Shown in pieces: positions 1-7,180 of a stretch of 14,015 nt of DNA. Source of the DNA: DATILI01 sp035476635 (GTDB taxonomy: Bacteria > Pseudomonadota > Gammaproteobacteria > Burkholderiales > Burkholderiaceae_C). Both the position numbers and the translations under genes were made by a program. The notes under the pieces were generated by a model. That model saw only the letters and a program-made list of their open reading frames with translations, did no database searches and was not told where the DNA came from. The stretch lies in NCBI GenBank assembly GCA_035476635.1, contig DATILI010000284.1, positions 1-14,015 of the forward strand, in the 5' to 3' direction. Each line of letters opens with the position of its first letter. Within the stretch, counting starts at the first letter, position 1.

Positions 1-504
1 GCGGGCACCTCTCAGCATCTTTCGCTGGAGCTGCTGGCCTTCAGATCTGGGGTCAAGTTCACGCACGTGCCCTACAAGGGCAGCGGCCCGGCCATCCAGG
101 ACGTGATCGGCGGCCAGGTCGACATGATGTTCGACACCACGGTGGTCGCGGCGCCGCACATCCAGAGTGGCAAGCTGCGCGCCATCGCGGTGACCTCGGC
201 CAAGCGCCTGGCGTCGATGCCCGATGTGCCGACGGTGGCCGAATCCGGCCTGCCAGGACTGCAGGACTTCGAAGTGGTCTCGTGGCAGGCCATCTTCGTG
301 CCGGCCGCGACACCCGCGCCCATCGTCGAGCGGCTGCACCAGGAAATCCGCAAGATCCTCGCGCAGCCCGAACTGCAGACGAAGATGAAAGGCTTCGGCA
401 TGGAGCCGGCTGATCTCACCACGGCGCAGATCACCGCCTTCCAGAAGGCGGAGGTCGAAAAATGGGCGCAGGTGATCAAGGCGGCCAACATCAAGCTCGA
501 ATAA
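1..504 (+). CDS. Bug/TctC-family solute-binding protein, 3' part (5' end outside window)
   Basis: The reading frame is open from the first base, so only the C-terminal 167 residues are visible. They contain hallmarks of the Bug (TctC-like) periplasmic binding proteins of tripartite tricarboxylate transporters: the THVPYKGSGPA segment, the IGGQVDMMFD segment, then SGKLRAIAVTSAKR and a P-DVPTVAESG segment. Family knowledge: these proteins bind small carboxylates or other organic solutes in the periplasm. Burkholderiales carry very many of them, often without adjacent TctA/TctB membrane genes, and none are visible here. The ligand cannot be read from the sequence. The lactonase gene follows after 31 bases on the same strand, so the two are probably cotranscribed. 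A second, different Bug gene lies at 6174-7166. Confidence 0.9.
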   Translation, partial: AGTSQHLSLELLAFRSGVKFTHVPYKGSGPAIQDVIGGQVDMMFDTTVVAAPHIQSGKLRAIAVTSAKRLASMPDVPTVAESGLPGLQDFEVVSWQAIFVPAATPAPIVERLHQEIRKILAQPELQTKMKGFGMEPADLTTAQITAFQKAEVEKWAQVIKAANIKLE

Positions 505-521
505 GCCACCAGCAAACCACA

Positions 522-529
522 AAGGAGAT
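522..529 (+). promoter_or_regulatory. Ribosome binding site of the lactonase gene
   Basis: AAGGAGAT lies 6 bases before the ATG at 536. This strong Shine-Dalgarno match fixes the start codon and places the signal sequence at the N-terminus. Confidence 0.75.
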
Positions 530-535
530 GAAATC

Positions 536-1621
536 ATGTGTCATCCGATTCGACTGGCGCTGGCAAGCGCCCTGTGCGCCATGGCACTGCTGATGCAAGG
601 CTGCGCAGCGCCCACCACCATGGCCTATGTGTCCAACGCGGACAGCCGCGAGATCAGCGTACTGAAACTGGACAGCGGGCAGGGCACCGTGCAGGCGGTA
701 CAGACCGTTGCGGTCGGCGGCACCGTCATGCCGCTCACGATCAGCCCGGACAAGCGCTTTCTCTATGCCGCATTGCGCTCCGAACCCTACACCGTGGCGA
801 GCTTCGCGATCAATGGCCGCACGGGTGAACTGACGCCGGCGGGCAGCGCCCCATTGCCGGACAGCATGGCTCACATTGCGACCGACCGCAGCGGCAAATG
901 GCTGTTTGCGGCGTCCTACGGCGGCAACAAGGTGAGCGTCAGCCCGCTCGCCTCCGACGGCAAGGTTGGCGCGGCATCGCAGGTTCTGCCAACCGGCAAG
1001 AATGCCCATTTCGCCGTGGCCGACGCGGCGAATCGCCACCTGTTCGTGACCAACCTGGGCAGCGACCAGGTCATGCAATGGCAGTTCGACGCGGCGACAG
1101 GCCGGCTCACGCCCGGCACGCCGGCCGCTTTAGGCGGGCGCAAGGGCGCGGGGCCGCGGCACCTGGTGTTTCATCCCAACGGCCGCCACGCCTATCTCCT
1201 CAACGAGCTGGATGCCGGCGTCGACCTCCTGGGCTACGACGCCACCAAGGGCACGCTCGCGCTGCTGAAGACCTGGCCGTCCCTTCCGGCCGGCTTCACC
1301 GGCAAACCCTGGGCGGCCGACCTGCACCTGACCCCGGATGGCCGCTTTCTCTACACCAGCGAACGCACCTCAAGTACGCTGGCGATGTGGGCGGTGGATG
1401 CCACCAATGGCGAGCTGACGTTGATCGGGCACACGCCCACCGAGACCCAGCCGCGCGGCTTCCAGATCGATCCATCGGGCCGCTGGCTGCTGGCGGTGGG
1501 GCAGACCTCGCATGCCTTGTCCGCCTACCGCATCGACCCGGCCAACGGACGCCTGACGCGGTCAAGCTCCATGCCGCTGGGCAAGAATCCCAACTGGGTG
1601 GAAATCATCGACCTGCCCTGA
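536..1621 (+). CDS. Exported beta-propeller lactonase family protein (6-phosphogluconolactonase-like lipoprotein)
   Basis: This 361-residue protein matches the seven-bladed propeller lactonase family (PF10282, E. coli Pgl/YbhE type; Pgl is about 330 residues). Visible repeats include ISPDKRFLYAAL (about residue 72), a GPRHLVFHPNGRHAYLLNEL-type blade near 205-224, LTPDGRFLYTSE (about 265) and IDPSGRWLLAVG (about 312). These are blade strands with the family's D/N-P-x-G-R-x-L/A-Y pattern. The first 22 residues form a hydrophobic signal ending in LMQGC, with Cys23 as a likely lipidation site, although Met at -3 is not ideal. Export argues against the cytoplasmic pentose-phosphate role of Pgl. 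A lactone or carbohydrate-acid substrate in the periplasm is an inference. It follows the Bug gene by 31 bases and converges with the amidohydrolase gene 28 bases downstream. Confidence 0.85.
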   Translation: MCHPIRLALASALCAMALLMQGCAAPTTMAYVSNADSREISVLKLDSGQGTVQAVQTVAVGGTVMPLTISPDKRFLYAALRSEPYTVASFAINGRTGELTPAGSAPLPDSMAHIATDRSGKWLFAASYGGNKVSVSPLASDGKVGAASQVLPTGKNAHFAVADAANRHLFVTNLGSDQVMQWQFDAATGRLTPGTPAALGGRKGAGPRHLVFHPNGRHAYLLNELDAGVDLLGYDATKGTLALLKTWPSLPAGFTGKPWAADLHLTPDGRFLYTSERTSSTLAMWAVDATNGELTLIGHTPTETQPRGFQIDPSGRWLLAVGQTSHALSAYRIDPANGRLTRSSSMPLGKNPNWVEIIDLP

Positions 1622-1649
1622 GAGGATTGCGGCAGATACCGCCCGACGA

Positions 1650-2525
1650 TCACGCCGGCGCCTGGTCGAGCTTGAGCAGGCGCACGGCGTTGCCCTTGAG
1701 GATGCCGGGCATCACCTCGGGCTTGAAGCCTGCATCCTCAAAATCCTTCATCCAGCGGTCGGGCGTGATGAGCGGGTAGTCGCTGCCGAACAGGATGCGG
1801 TCTTTCAGCAGCGTGTTGGCGTACTGCACCAATTGCTTGGGAAAGTACTTGGGGCTCCAGCCTGAGAGATCGATCCAGACATTGGGTTTGTGCGTGGCCA
1901 CCGAAAGCGCTTCGTCCTGCCACGGAAAGCTCGGGTGCGCCATCACGATCTGCATGTCGGGGAAGTCGATGGCCACGTCGTCCAGGTGCATCGGGTTGCT
2001 GTACTCCAGCCTGAGCCCGCCGCCGCAGCGCATGCCCGAGCCGATGCCGCTATGGCCGGTATGGAAGATCGCCGGCAGCTTGTGCGCGTTGATCACCTCG
2101 TAGATCGGCCACGCCATCTTGTCGTAGGGGTGGTAGCCCTGCACCGTGGGGTGGAACTTGAAGCCCTTGACGCCATGCTCCTTGATCAGCCGCTCGGCCT
2201 CGCGCGCGCCCATCTTGCCCTTGTGCGGATCGATGCTGGCAAAGCACATCATCATGTCGCTGTTCTTTTGCGCGGCTTCGGCGATTTCCTCGTTCGGAAT
2301 GCGCCGACGGCCCAGCTTGGACTCGCTGTCCACCGTGAACATGATGAGGCCGATCTTGCGCTCACGGTAGTACGCAATGGTTTCCTCTATGGTGGGCCGG
2401 CGGTTCGAGCGGAAATACTTGTCCGCGGCGCGGTCGTATTCCTCGCCGTAGTTGTCGAACGGATTCCAGCAACTCACCTCGGCGTGGGTGTGAACGTCGA
2501 TGGCGATGAGGTTTTTGTGGTCCAT
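1650..2525 (-). CDS. Metal-dependent amidohydrolase (amidohydrolase_2/ACMSD superfamily), candidate aryl beta-ketoacyl-CoA hydrolase (CouO-like)
   Basis: The ATG at 2525 is preceded by AGGAGA (2531-2536), giving 291 residues. The frame stays open upstream to 2597, but that start has no comparable ribosome site. Metal-ligand candidates of the superfamily are visible: HTH at residues 12-14 after a beta strand, a GFKFHP segment (Lys123, His125), IFHTGHSG (His155), VMAHPSFPW (His197) and LFGSDYP (Asp249). Family members include decarboxylases, hydratases and hydrolases. Context points to one role: next to genes for feruloyl-CoA synthase, a crotonase and an HSD10-like dehydrogenase, it resembles the Rhodococcus cou set. 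There the amidohydrolase CouO is assigned to hydrolytic cleavage of 4-hydroxyphenyl-beta-ketoacyl-CoA to the benzoate and acetyl-CoA. That reaction is inferred, not seen. It is transcribed away from the operon across a shared 130-base control region. Alternatives are a 4-oxalomesaconate hydratase-like or resorcylate decarboxylase-like enzyme. Confidence 0.85.
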   Translation of the reverse strand: MDHKNLIAIDVHTHAEVSCWNPFDNYGEEYDRAADKYFRSNRRPTIEETIAYYRERKIGLIMFTVDSESKLGRRRIPNEEIAEAAQKNSDMMMCFASIDPHKGKMGAREAERLIKEHGVKGFKFHPTVQGYHPYDKMAWPIYEVINAHKLPAIFHTGHSGIGSGMRCGGGLRLEYSNPMHLDDVAIDFPDMQIVMAHPSFPWQDEALSVATHKPNVWIDLSGWSPKYFPKQLVQYANTLLKDRILFGSDYPLITPDRWMKDFEDAGFKPEVMPGILKGNAVRLLKLDQAPA

Positions 2526-2530
2526 GTCTG

Positions 2531-2536
2531 TCTCCT
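2531..2536 (-). promoter_or_regulatory. Ribosome binding site deciding the amidohydrolase start
   Basis: Read on the minus strand, AGGAGA lies 5 bases before the ATG at 2525. It supports this start over the upstream in-frame Met at 2597. Confidence 0.7.
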
Positions 2537-2603
2537 GATGGAAGGTCGTTTCCGTTTTACCAGGCTCTAGGGTAAACACCGAGAAAATGCTCGCCAAGCC
2601 CGC

Positions 2604-2632
2604 TTGAATTGGTTATATTTCATAACCATAAT
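2604..2632 (+). promoter_or_regulatory. Candidate sigma70-type promoter of the hydroxycinnamate operon
   Basis: TTGAAT (2604-2609, 4 of 6 to the -35 consensus) and CATAAT (2627-2632, 5 of 6 to the -10 consensus) are separated by exactly 17 bases. Transcription would begin near 2639, about 17 bases before the crotonase ATG. The spacer is almost entirely filled by the inverted repeat at 2610-2628, an arrangement expected for repression by steric exclusion. Assigned by eye. Confidence 0.55.
2610..2628. promoter_or_regulatory. Inverted repeat, probable operator (site A) between divergent amidohydrolase and crotonase genes
   Basis: TGGTTAT and ATAACCA form perfect 7-base arms around a 5-base centre (ATTTC). 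With its left flank, the site shares ATTGGTTA-N6-ATAAC with a second site at 8972-8990; all mismatches within the 19 bases fall in the central six. Size and symmetry suit a dimeric winged-helix repressor. The MarR protein at 10798-11274 is the best local candidate (inference). Confidence 0.65.
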
Positions 2633-2655
2633 CGATTCCACTCCGAAAAGCAACC

Positions 2656-3435
2656 ATGAGCAACAAAGACATTCAACTTTCATTCCACGGCGAGCAACAG
2701 GAAGTGGCGCTGGTGCGGCTCGCGCGCCCGGCCAAACGCAACGCCCTGAGCGACGGCCTGATCCTGGCGCTGCGCGACCTGTTTGAAGCCCTGCCCGAAA
2801 CGGTGCGCGCCGCGGTTATCGATGGCGAAGGCGAGCACTTCTGCGCCGGCCTGGACTTGAGCGAACTCAAGGACCGCGACGCGGGGCAAGGCCTGCACCA
2901 CTCGCGCATGTGGCACAACGCGCTGGAGCAGGTGCAATACGGCCCGGTGCCGGTGATCGCGGCACTGCATGGCGCTGTGGTCGGCGGTGGCCTGGAGTTG
3001 GCCAGCGCCTGCCATATCCGCGTGGCCGATGAAACCGCCTTCTATGCATTGCCCGAAGGCTCGCGCGGCATTTTTGTCGGCGGCGGCGGCGCGGTGCGCA
3101 TTCCACGCCTGATCGGCGTGGCCCGCATGACCGACATGATGCTGACCGGCCGCGTCTACAACGCACAGGACGGCGAGCGCGCCGGCTTTGCGCAGTACCT
3201 CGTGCCACCCGGCACGGCATCGGAAAAAGCCATGGAACTGGCGCTGCGTGTCGCGCAGAACGCGCCGCTGACCAACTACGCGCTGATGCACGCGCTGCCG
3301 CGCATCGCCGAGCAGCCGGCCGACCAGGGTTTTCTCACCGAGGCCTTGATGGCCGCGATTGCGCAAAGCGCGCCCGAGGCCAAGCAACGCGTGCGCGCCT
3401 TCCTCGACGGCAAGGCCAACAAGGTCAAACCATGA
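2656..3435 (+). CDS. Crotonase-family enoyl-CoA hydratase, probably hydroxycinnamoyl-CoA hydratase
   Basis: This 259-residue crotonase-fold protein shows the N-terminal ARPAKRNAL segment, oxyanion-hole segment HFCAGLDL (61-68), HGAVVGGGLELASAC (105-119) and ALPEGSRGI (131-139), then the GARxxxMxLTGR-like region at about 155-166. Glu114 and Glu134 match in position and spacing the two acid-base glutamates of rat crotonase (Glu144 and Glu164). In the p-hydroxycinnamoyl-CoA hydratase/lyase (HCHL/Ech) the first position is serine (Ser123, with Glu143). I therefore read this as a hydratase making the 3-hydroxyacyl-CoA rather than an aldehyde-releasing lyase; substrate and reaction are inferred. 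It is the first gene of the operon, and its stop overlaps the next start by 4 bases. The ribosome site upstream is weak. An isomerase or dehydrating role is possible. Confidence 0.88.
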   Translation: MSNKDIQLSFHGEQQEVALVRLARPAKRNALSDGLILALRDLFEALPETVRAAVIDGEGEHFCAGLDLSELKDRDAGQGLHHSRMWHNALEQVQYGPVPVIAALHGAVVGGGLELASACHIRVADETAFYALPEGSRGIFVGGGGAVRIPRLIGVARMTDMMLTGRVYNAQDGERAGFAQYLVPPGTASEKAMELALRVAQNAPLTNYALMHALPRIAEQPADQGFLTEALMAAIAQSAPEAKQRVRAFLDGKANKVKP

Positions 3436-5300
3436 ATCCGGCTCCGAAGTACCGGCCGCTCGAGTTCGGCGTGACGCGCGCCGTGTTGCGCGAAGGCGCA
3501 CCGGGCGTGCGCTACCTGCGCGCCGAGCAGCCCTTGTCCGACTACGCACTGCGCCTGACCGACCGGCTGGTGCACTGGGCCGAGACCGCGCCCGAGCGTA
3601 CCTTCATGGCCCGCCGCGTGAAGAACGCCGACGGCAGCACGGGCGACTGGCGCCGCATCAGCTACCGCGAGGCGCTGGCCAGCGCGCGCAGCATCGCGCA
3701 GGCATTGCTCGACCGGGGCCTGAATGCCGAGCGCCCGGTGGTGATCCTCAGCGAAAACGACCTGGAGCACGCCCTGCTCGCCCTCGGCTGTCTCTACGCC
3801 GGCGTGCCCTACTGCCCGGTATCGCCGCCCTACTCCATCGTGAGCCAGGACTACGAGAAGCTGCGCCATGTGCTCGATACCCTGACACCCGGACTGGTGT
3901 TCGCCAGCGACGCCGCGCGCTATGGCAAGGCGATCCGCGCCACGGTCGACGCGAAGACCGAGGTCATTCTCCAGACGGGAACCATCGAAGGCCGCGCCAG
4001 CGGCAGCTTTGCGCAGCTCCTGGCCACGCCAGCCACGGCAGCCGCCGATGCGGCGATGCAGGCAACCGGGCCCGACACCATCACCAAGTTCCTGTTCACC
4101 TCGGGCTCGACCAAGCTGCCCAAGGCGGTGGTCAACACGCATGGCATGTGGTGCGCCAACCAGCAGCAGATGCGCCAATCCATGCCGGTGCTGGCCGAGC
4201 AGGACGAAGACGGCGGGCCGGTGTTGATCGACTGGCTGCCGTGGAACCACACCTTCGGCGGCAACCACAACTTCGGCCTCACGATCTACAACGGCGGCAG
4301 CCTGTATATCGACGATGGCAAGCCCACGCAAGCGCTGATGCACGAGACCCTGCGCAACCTGCGCGAGATCGCACCCACGGTTTACTTCAACGTGCCCACC
4401 GGCTTCGAGGCCATCGCCCACGCGATGAAGACCGACGAGACCTTGCGGCGCAACCTGCTGTCGCGCGTGAAGATGTTCTTCTACGCCGGCGCGGCATTGG
4501 CGCAGCCGATCTGGGACAGCCTGCACGAGACCCAGGAGGCCGAAATCGGCGAGCGCATCGTGATGGGCACGGGCCTGGGCATGACCGAATCCTCGCCATT
4601 CGCGATCTTCATCACCAGCCCCGAAGTGAATTCAGGCGACCTTGGAATTCCCACGCCGGGCCTGGAACTCAAGCTCGTTGATGTCGATGGCAAGACCGAG
4701 GTGCGCTACCGCGGCCCCAACATCACGCCAGGCTACTGGCGCGCGCCGGAAGCGACACGCGAAGCCTTCGACGAAGAAGGTTTCTTCAGCACCGGCGACG
4801 CGGTGAAGTGGATCGATGAAGACAACATCCACCGCGGCCTGCGGTTCGATGGCCGCATCGCCGAAGACTTCAAGCTCGCCACCGGCACCTTCGTCAGTGT
4901 CGGGCCGCTGCGCGCCAAGATCATCGCGGCCGCTGCGCCGTACGTGCAGGACGCGGTGCTCACCGGCATCAACCTGAAGGAAGTCGGCGCGCTGCTGATT
5001 CCCACTGCCGCCGTGCGCACGCTGGCCGGGCTGGATGCCGGCGCCAGCCTGCAGGAGGTGCTGCAAAGCGCGCCGGTGCAAGCGCACTTCCAGAACGTCA
5101 TCGACGGCCTGGCGGCCAATGCCACCGGCAGCGCGAACCGCATTGCGCGCGCACACCTGGTGGCCGAGCCCCCTTCCATCGACAAGGGCGAGGTCACCGA
5201 CAAGGGCTCGATCAACCAGCGCGCCGTGCTCAAGCACCGCGCCGCCCTGGTGGACGCGCTGCACGACGGCAGCCTGCCGTTCACCATCAAGCCTCGCTGA
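3432..5300 (+). CDS. fcs: Feruloyl-CoA synthase (hydroxycinnamate:CoA ligase)
   Basis: This 622-residue acyl-adenylate-forming enzyme activates ferulate or related cinnamates with ATP and CoA in the cytoplasm. Ordered ANL motifs are visible: the P-loop FLFTSGSTKLPK (220-231), WLPWNHTFGGNHNFG in the middle of the large domain (a signature of this subfamily), the MGTGLGMTE segment (378-386), STGD with Asp456 for ribose binding, the RFDGR hinge (471-475), and a C-terminal GEVTDKGSINQR with Lys591 as the probable catalytic lysine. The length is normal for Fcs. The ATG lies inside the end of the crotonase gene (4-base overlap), implying translational coupling, and the dehydrogenase follows 25 bases downstream. 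Synthesis of feruloyl-CoA is the family assignment; preference among ferulate, coumarate and caffeate cannot be read. Confidence 0.93.
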   Translation: MNPAPKYRPLEFGVTRAVLREGAPGVRYLRAEQPLSDYALRLTDRLVHWAETAPERTFMARRVKNADGSTGDWRRISYREALASARSIAQALLDRGLNAERPVVILSENDLEHALLALGCLYAGVPYCPVSPPYSIVSQDYEKLRHVLDTLTPGLVFASDAARYGKAIRATVDAKTEVILQTGTIEGRASGSFAQLLATPATAAADAAMQATGPDTITKFLFTSGSTKLPKAVVNTHGMWCANQQQMRQSMPVLAEQDEDGGPVLIDWLPWNHTFGGNHNFGLTIYNGGSLYIDDGKPTQALMHETLRNLREIAPTVYFNVPTGFEAIAHAMKTDETLRRNLLSRVKMFFYAGAALAQPIWDSLHETQEAEIGERIVMGTGLGMTESSPFAIFITSPEVNSGDLGIPTPGLELKLVDVDGKTEVRYRGPNITPGYWRAPEATREAFDEEGFFSTGDAVKWIDEDNIHRGLRFDGRIAEDFKLATGTFVSVGPLRAKIIAAAAPYVQDAVLTGINLKEVGALLIPTAAVRTLAGLDAGASLQEVLQSAPVQAHFQNVIDGLAANATGSANRIARAHLVAEPPSIDKGEVTDKGSINQRAVLKHRAALVDALHDGSLPFTIKPR

Positions 5301-5315
5301 TACCCTACAAGAAAC

Positions 5316-5320
5316 AGGAG
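5316..5320 (+). promoter_or_regulatory. Ribosome binding site deciding the dehydrogenase start
   Basis: AGGAG lies 5 bases before the ATG at 5326. The frame is open much further upstream inside fcs, so this site fixes the real N-terminus. Confidence 0.7.
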
Positions 5321-5325
5321 CAGAT

Positions 5326-6111
5326 ATGAAGATCGAAGGACAAGCGGCGCTCGTCACCGGTGGCGCATCGGGCCTGGGCGAAGCCACCGCGCGCGAACTC
5401 GCGCGGCTGGGCGCCAAGGTCGCCGTGCTGGACGTCAACATGGCGCTGGCTGAGAAGGTTGCCGCCGAGATCGGCGAAGAATTTGGAAACGGCTGCGCCG
5501 TGGCCTGCGCCTGCGACATCACCAACTCGGAGAGCGTCGCCGCCGCGCTGGCCAAGGCCTCGGCCGCGCACGGTCCGGCCCGCATGCTGATGAACGTCGC
5601 GGGCATCGGCAGCGCCAAGCGCATCGTCGGCAAGGACGGCAACGCCGCGCCGCTGGAAGACTTCGCCCGCGTCATCAACGTCAACCTGATCGGCAGCTAC
5701 AACATCAGCCGCCTGTTCGCGGCTGAATGCGTCAAGCTTGGCGCCATGGAAGACGGCGAACGCGGCGTGATGCTGTTCACCGCCTCGGTGGCCGCGTTCG
5801 ACGGCCAGGTCGGCCAGCAGGCCTACAGCGCCTCCAAGGGCGGGCTGGTGGGTATGACGCTGCCGATGGCACGTGACCTGGCGCAGCACGGCATCCGCGT
5901 GTGCACCATCGCGCCGGGCCTGTTCGCCACGCCGTTGATGAAGCAGCTGCCCGAGCCGGTGCAGGCGTCGCTTGCGGCGTCCATTCCGTTCCCGCCGCGC
6001 CTGGGGCATCCCTCGGAATTCGCGCAGCTCGCCGCGCATATCGTGAGCAACGGCCACCTCAACGGCGAAGTGATTCGCCTGGACGGCGCGCTGCGCATGG
6101 CCCCGCGCTAG
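5326..6111 (+). CDS. SDR-family 3-hydroxyacyl-CoA dehydrogenase, type II (HSD17B10-like)
   Basis: This 261-residue classical short-chain dehydrogenase has TGGASGLG (11-18) for the dinucleotide, Asp36 after strand 2 (NAD rather than NADP), NVAG (Asn90 onward) and a complete Asn120-Ser154-Tyr167-Lys171 catalytic tetrad. Large parts closely follow mammalian type-II 3-hydroxyacyl-CoA dehydrogenase (HSD10, also 261 residues), including the TASVAAFDGQVGQQAYSASK region, the TIAPGLFATPL region and the C-terminal NGEVIRLDGALRM. The predicted step is oxidation of the 3-hydroxyacyl-CoA made by the crotonase to the 3-ketoacyl-CoA, like CouN in Rhodococcus. It sits between fcs and a Bug gene in one operon. 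The family reaction is well supported; the aryl substrate is inferred from context. Confidence 0.9.
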   Translation: MKIEGQAALVTGGASGLGEATARELARLGAKVAVLDVNMALAEKVAAEIGEEFGNGCAVACACDITNSESVAAALAKASAAHGPARMLMNVAGIGSAKRIVGKDGNAAPLEDFARVINVNLIGSYNISRLFAAECVKLGAMEDGERGVMLFTASVAAFDGQVGQQAYSASKGGLVGMTLPMARDLAQHGIRVCTIAPGLFATPLMKQLPEPVQASLAASIPFPPRLGHPSEFAQLAAHIVSNGHLNGEVIRLDGALRMAPR

Positions 6112-6161
6112 GGCTTCTGTTACCAGCTTCAAGTTTTACAACCACGGCCACCAACTATTTC

Positions 6162-6167
6162 AGGAGA
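6162..6167 (+). promoter_or_regulatory. Ribosome binding site deciding the second Bug start
   Basis: AGGAGA lies 6 bases before the ATG at 6174, directly ahead of a recognisable signal sequence. This excludes the longer in-frame extension into the dehydrogenase gene. Confidence 0.7.
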
Positions 6168-6173
6168 CAAACC

Positions 6174-7166
6174 ATGACCACACGCCGCTACTTCGTCCAG
6201 ACTCTGGGCAGCGCCGCCGCACTGGGCGCCTTCACCCCATTTTCCGCGCAGGCGCAGGGCCTGGAGCAGGTCAAGATCATCAACGGCTTTCCCGCGGGCG
6301 GCACGGCGGACGCCACCAGCCGCCGTGTGGGCGAGCATCTCCGGGGGTCGGCCTACACCAGGAACGCCGCGGTGGTCGAGAACAAGCCCGGCGCGGGCGG
6401 GCGCATTGCCTGCGAGACCGTCAAGAACGCACCGGCAGACGGCAGCGTGCTGCTGCTCACGCCGTACTCCTGCACTTCGGTCTATCCGCATATCTACACC
6501 AAGCTCAGCTACGACCCGTTCAAGGATCTGATGCCGGTCTCGATTGCGGCCGTCATGCACCACGGCCTGGCCGTGGGTCCCATGGTGCCGGCCAGCGTGA
6601 AGACCGTGAAAGACTATGTCGCCTGGGCCAAGGCCAATCCGGACAAGGCCAGCTATGGCTCGCCCGCCGCGGGTTCGCTGCCGCACTTCCTCGGCGCGCT
6701 GCTGAGCAGCTACACCAATGTGCCGCTCACGCATGTGCCCTACCGCGGTTCGGTGCCCGGCGTGACCGACCTGATCGGCGGCCAGCTCGCGTCCATGTTC
6801 ACGCCCAGCGGCGACTTCCTGGCCAACCACAAGGCCGGCAAAATCCGCATCATTGCCACGTCCGGCCCGGCGCGCTCGCCCTTCACCCCGGAGGTCGCCA
6901 CTTTCGCCGAACAAGGCTTCCCCGAGCTCACGACCGAAGAGTGGTTCGGGTTCTACGCTCCGGCCAAGACGCCAGCCTCGGTCGTCGACAACGCCAATGC
7001 GGCCATCAATGTGGCATTGAAAGAGCCCTCGGTCATCAGCAGCCTGGGCACCTTCGGCCTGGTCGCACGCGGCTCTACCGTGCGCGAGATGGACAAGAGC
7101 CAGCGCGATGCCTTCTACCGCTGGGAACCCCTGGTCAAGGCCATCGGTTTCACCGGCCAGTCCTGA
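6174..7166 (+). CDS. Bug/TctC-family periplasmic solute-binding protein
   Basis: This complete 330-residue Bug protein (usual length about 320-330) begins with TRRYFVQTLG and a hydrophobic stretch ending AQA at about residue 27. This is an export signal with a twin-arginine-like start. Mature-domain hallmarks are INGFPAGGTADATSR (about 35-50), VENKPGAGGRI (about 67-77), YKLSYDPFKDL-like text near 107, VPYRGSVPGVTDLIGGQ and a TFAEQGFPEL segment. It would capture a carboxylate-type solute in the periplasm. It lies inside the operon, 62 bases after the dehydrogenase and 14 bases before a tannase-family gene, so hydroxycinnamate or another ester-hydrolysis product is the likely ligand (inference). 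No TctA/TctB partner is in the window, so uptake must use a component encoded elsewhere, or the protein works in sensing. Confidence 0.92.
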   Translation: MTTRRYFVQTLGSAAALGAFTPFSAQAQGLEQVKIINGFPAGGTADATSRRVGEHLRGSAYTRNAAVVENKPGAGGRIACETVKNAPADGSVLLLTPYSCTSVYPHIYTKLSYDPFKDLMPVSIAAVMHHGLAVGPMVPASVKTVKDYVAWAKANPDKASYGSPAAGSLPHFLGALLSSYTNVPLTHVPYRGSVPGVTDLIGGQLASMFTPSGDFLANHKAGKIRIIATSGPARSPFTPEVATFAEQGFPELTTEEWFGFYAPAKTPASVVDNANAAINVALKEPSVISSLGTFGLVARGSTVREMDKSQRDAFYRWEPLVKAIGFTGQS

Positions 7167-7180
7167 ACCTGGAACCTCCC

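Noticed and set aside
1629..1642. GCGG-N6-CCGC hairpin between the convergent lactonase and amidohydrolase genes as a terminator
   Set aside because: The stem is only 4 base pairs and no run of T follows on either strand.
898..1779. Open frame of 293 codons on the + strand overlapping the lactonase gene
   Set aside because: It is Arg/Pro/Gly-rich shifted-frame text with no family match, while the overlapping frame has clear propeller repeats.
2526..2597. N-terminal extension of the amidohydrolase to an upstream in-frame Met at 2597
   Set aside because: AGGAGA precedes the ATG at 2525, family proteins begin close to the HxH strand, and the extension has no family character.
3276..4526. Open frame of 416 codons on the minus strand, opposite the crotonase and fcs genes
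   Set aside because: It lies antisense to two well-supported enzymes, has the His/Gln/Arg/Val-rich composition of a GC-rich shadow frame and shows no recognisable domain.
3359..4681. Open frame of 440 codons on the + strand overlapping fcs
   Set aside because: It is an out-of-frame shadow of fcs with very high Arg/Ala/Pro content and no ANL motifs.
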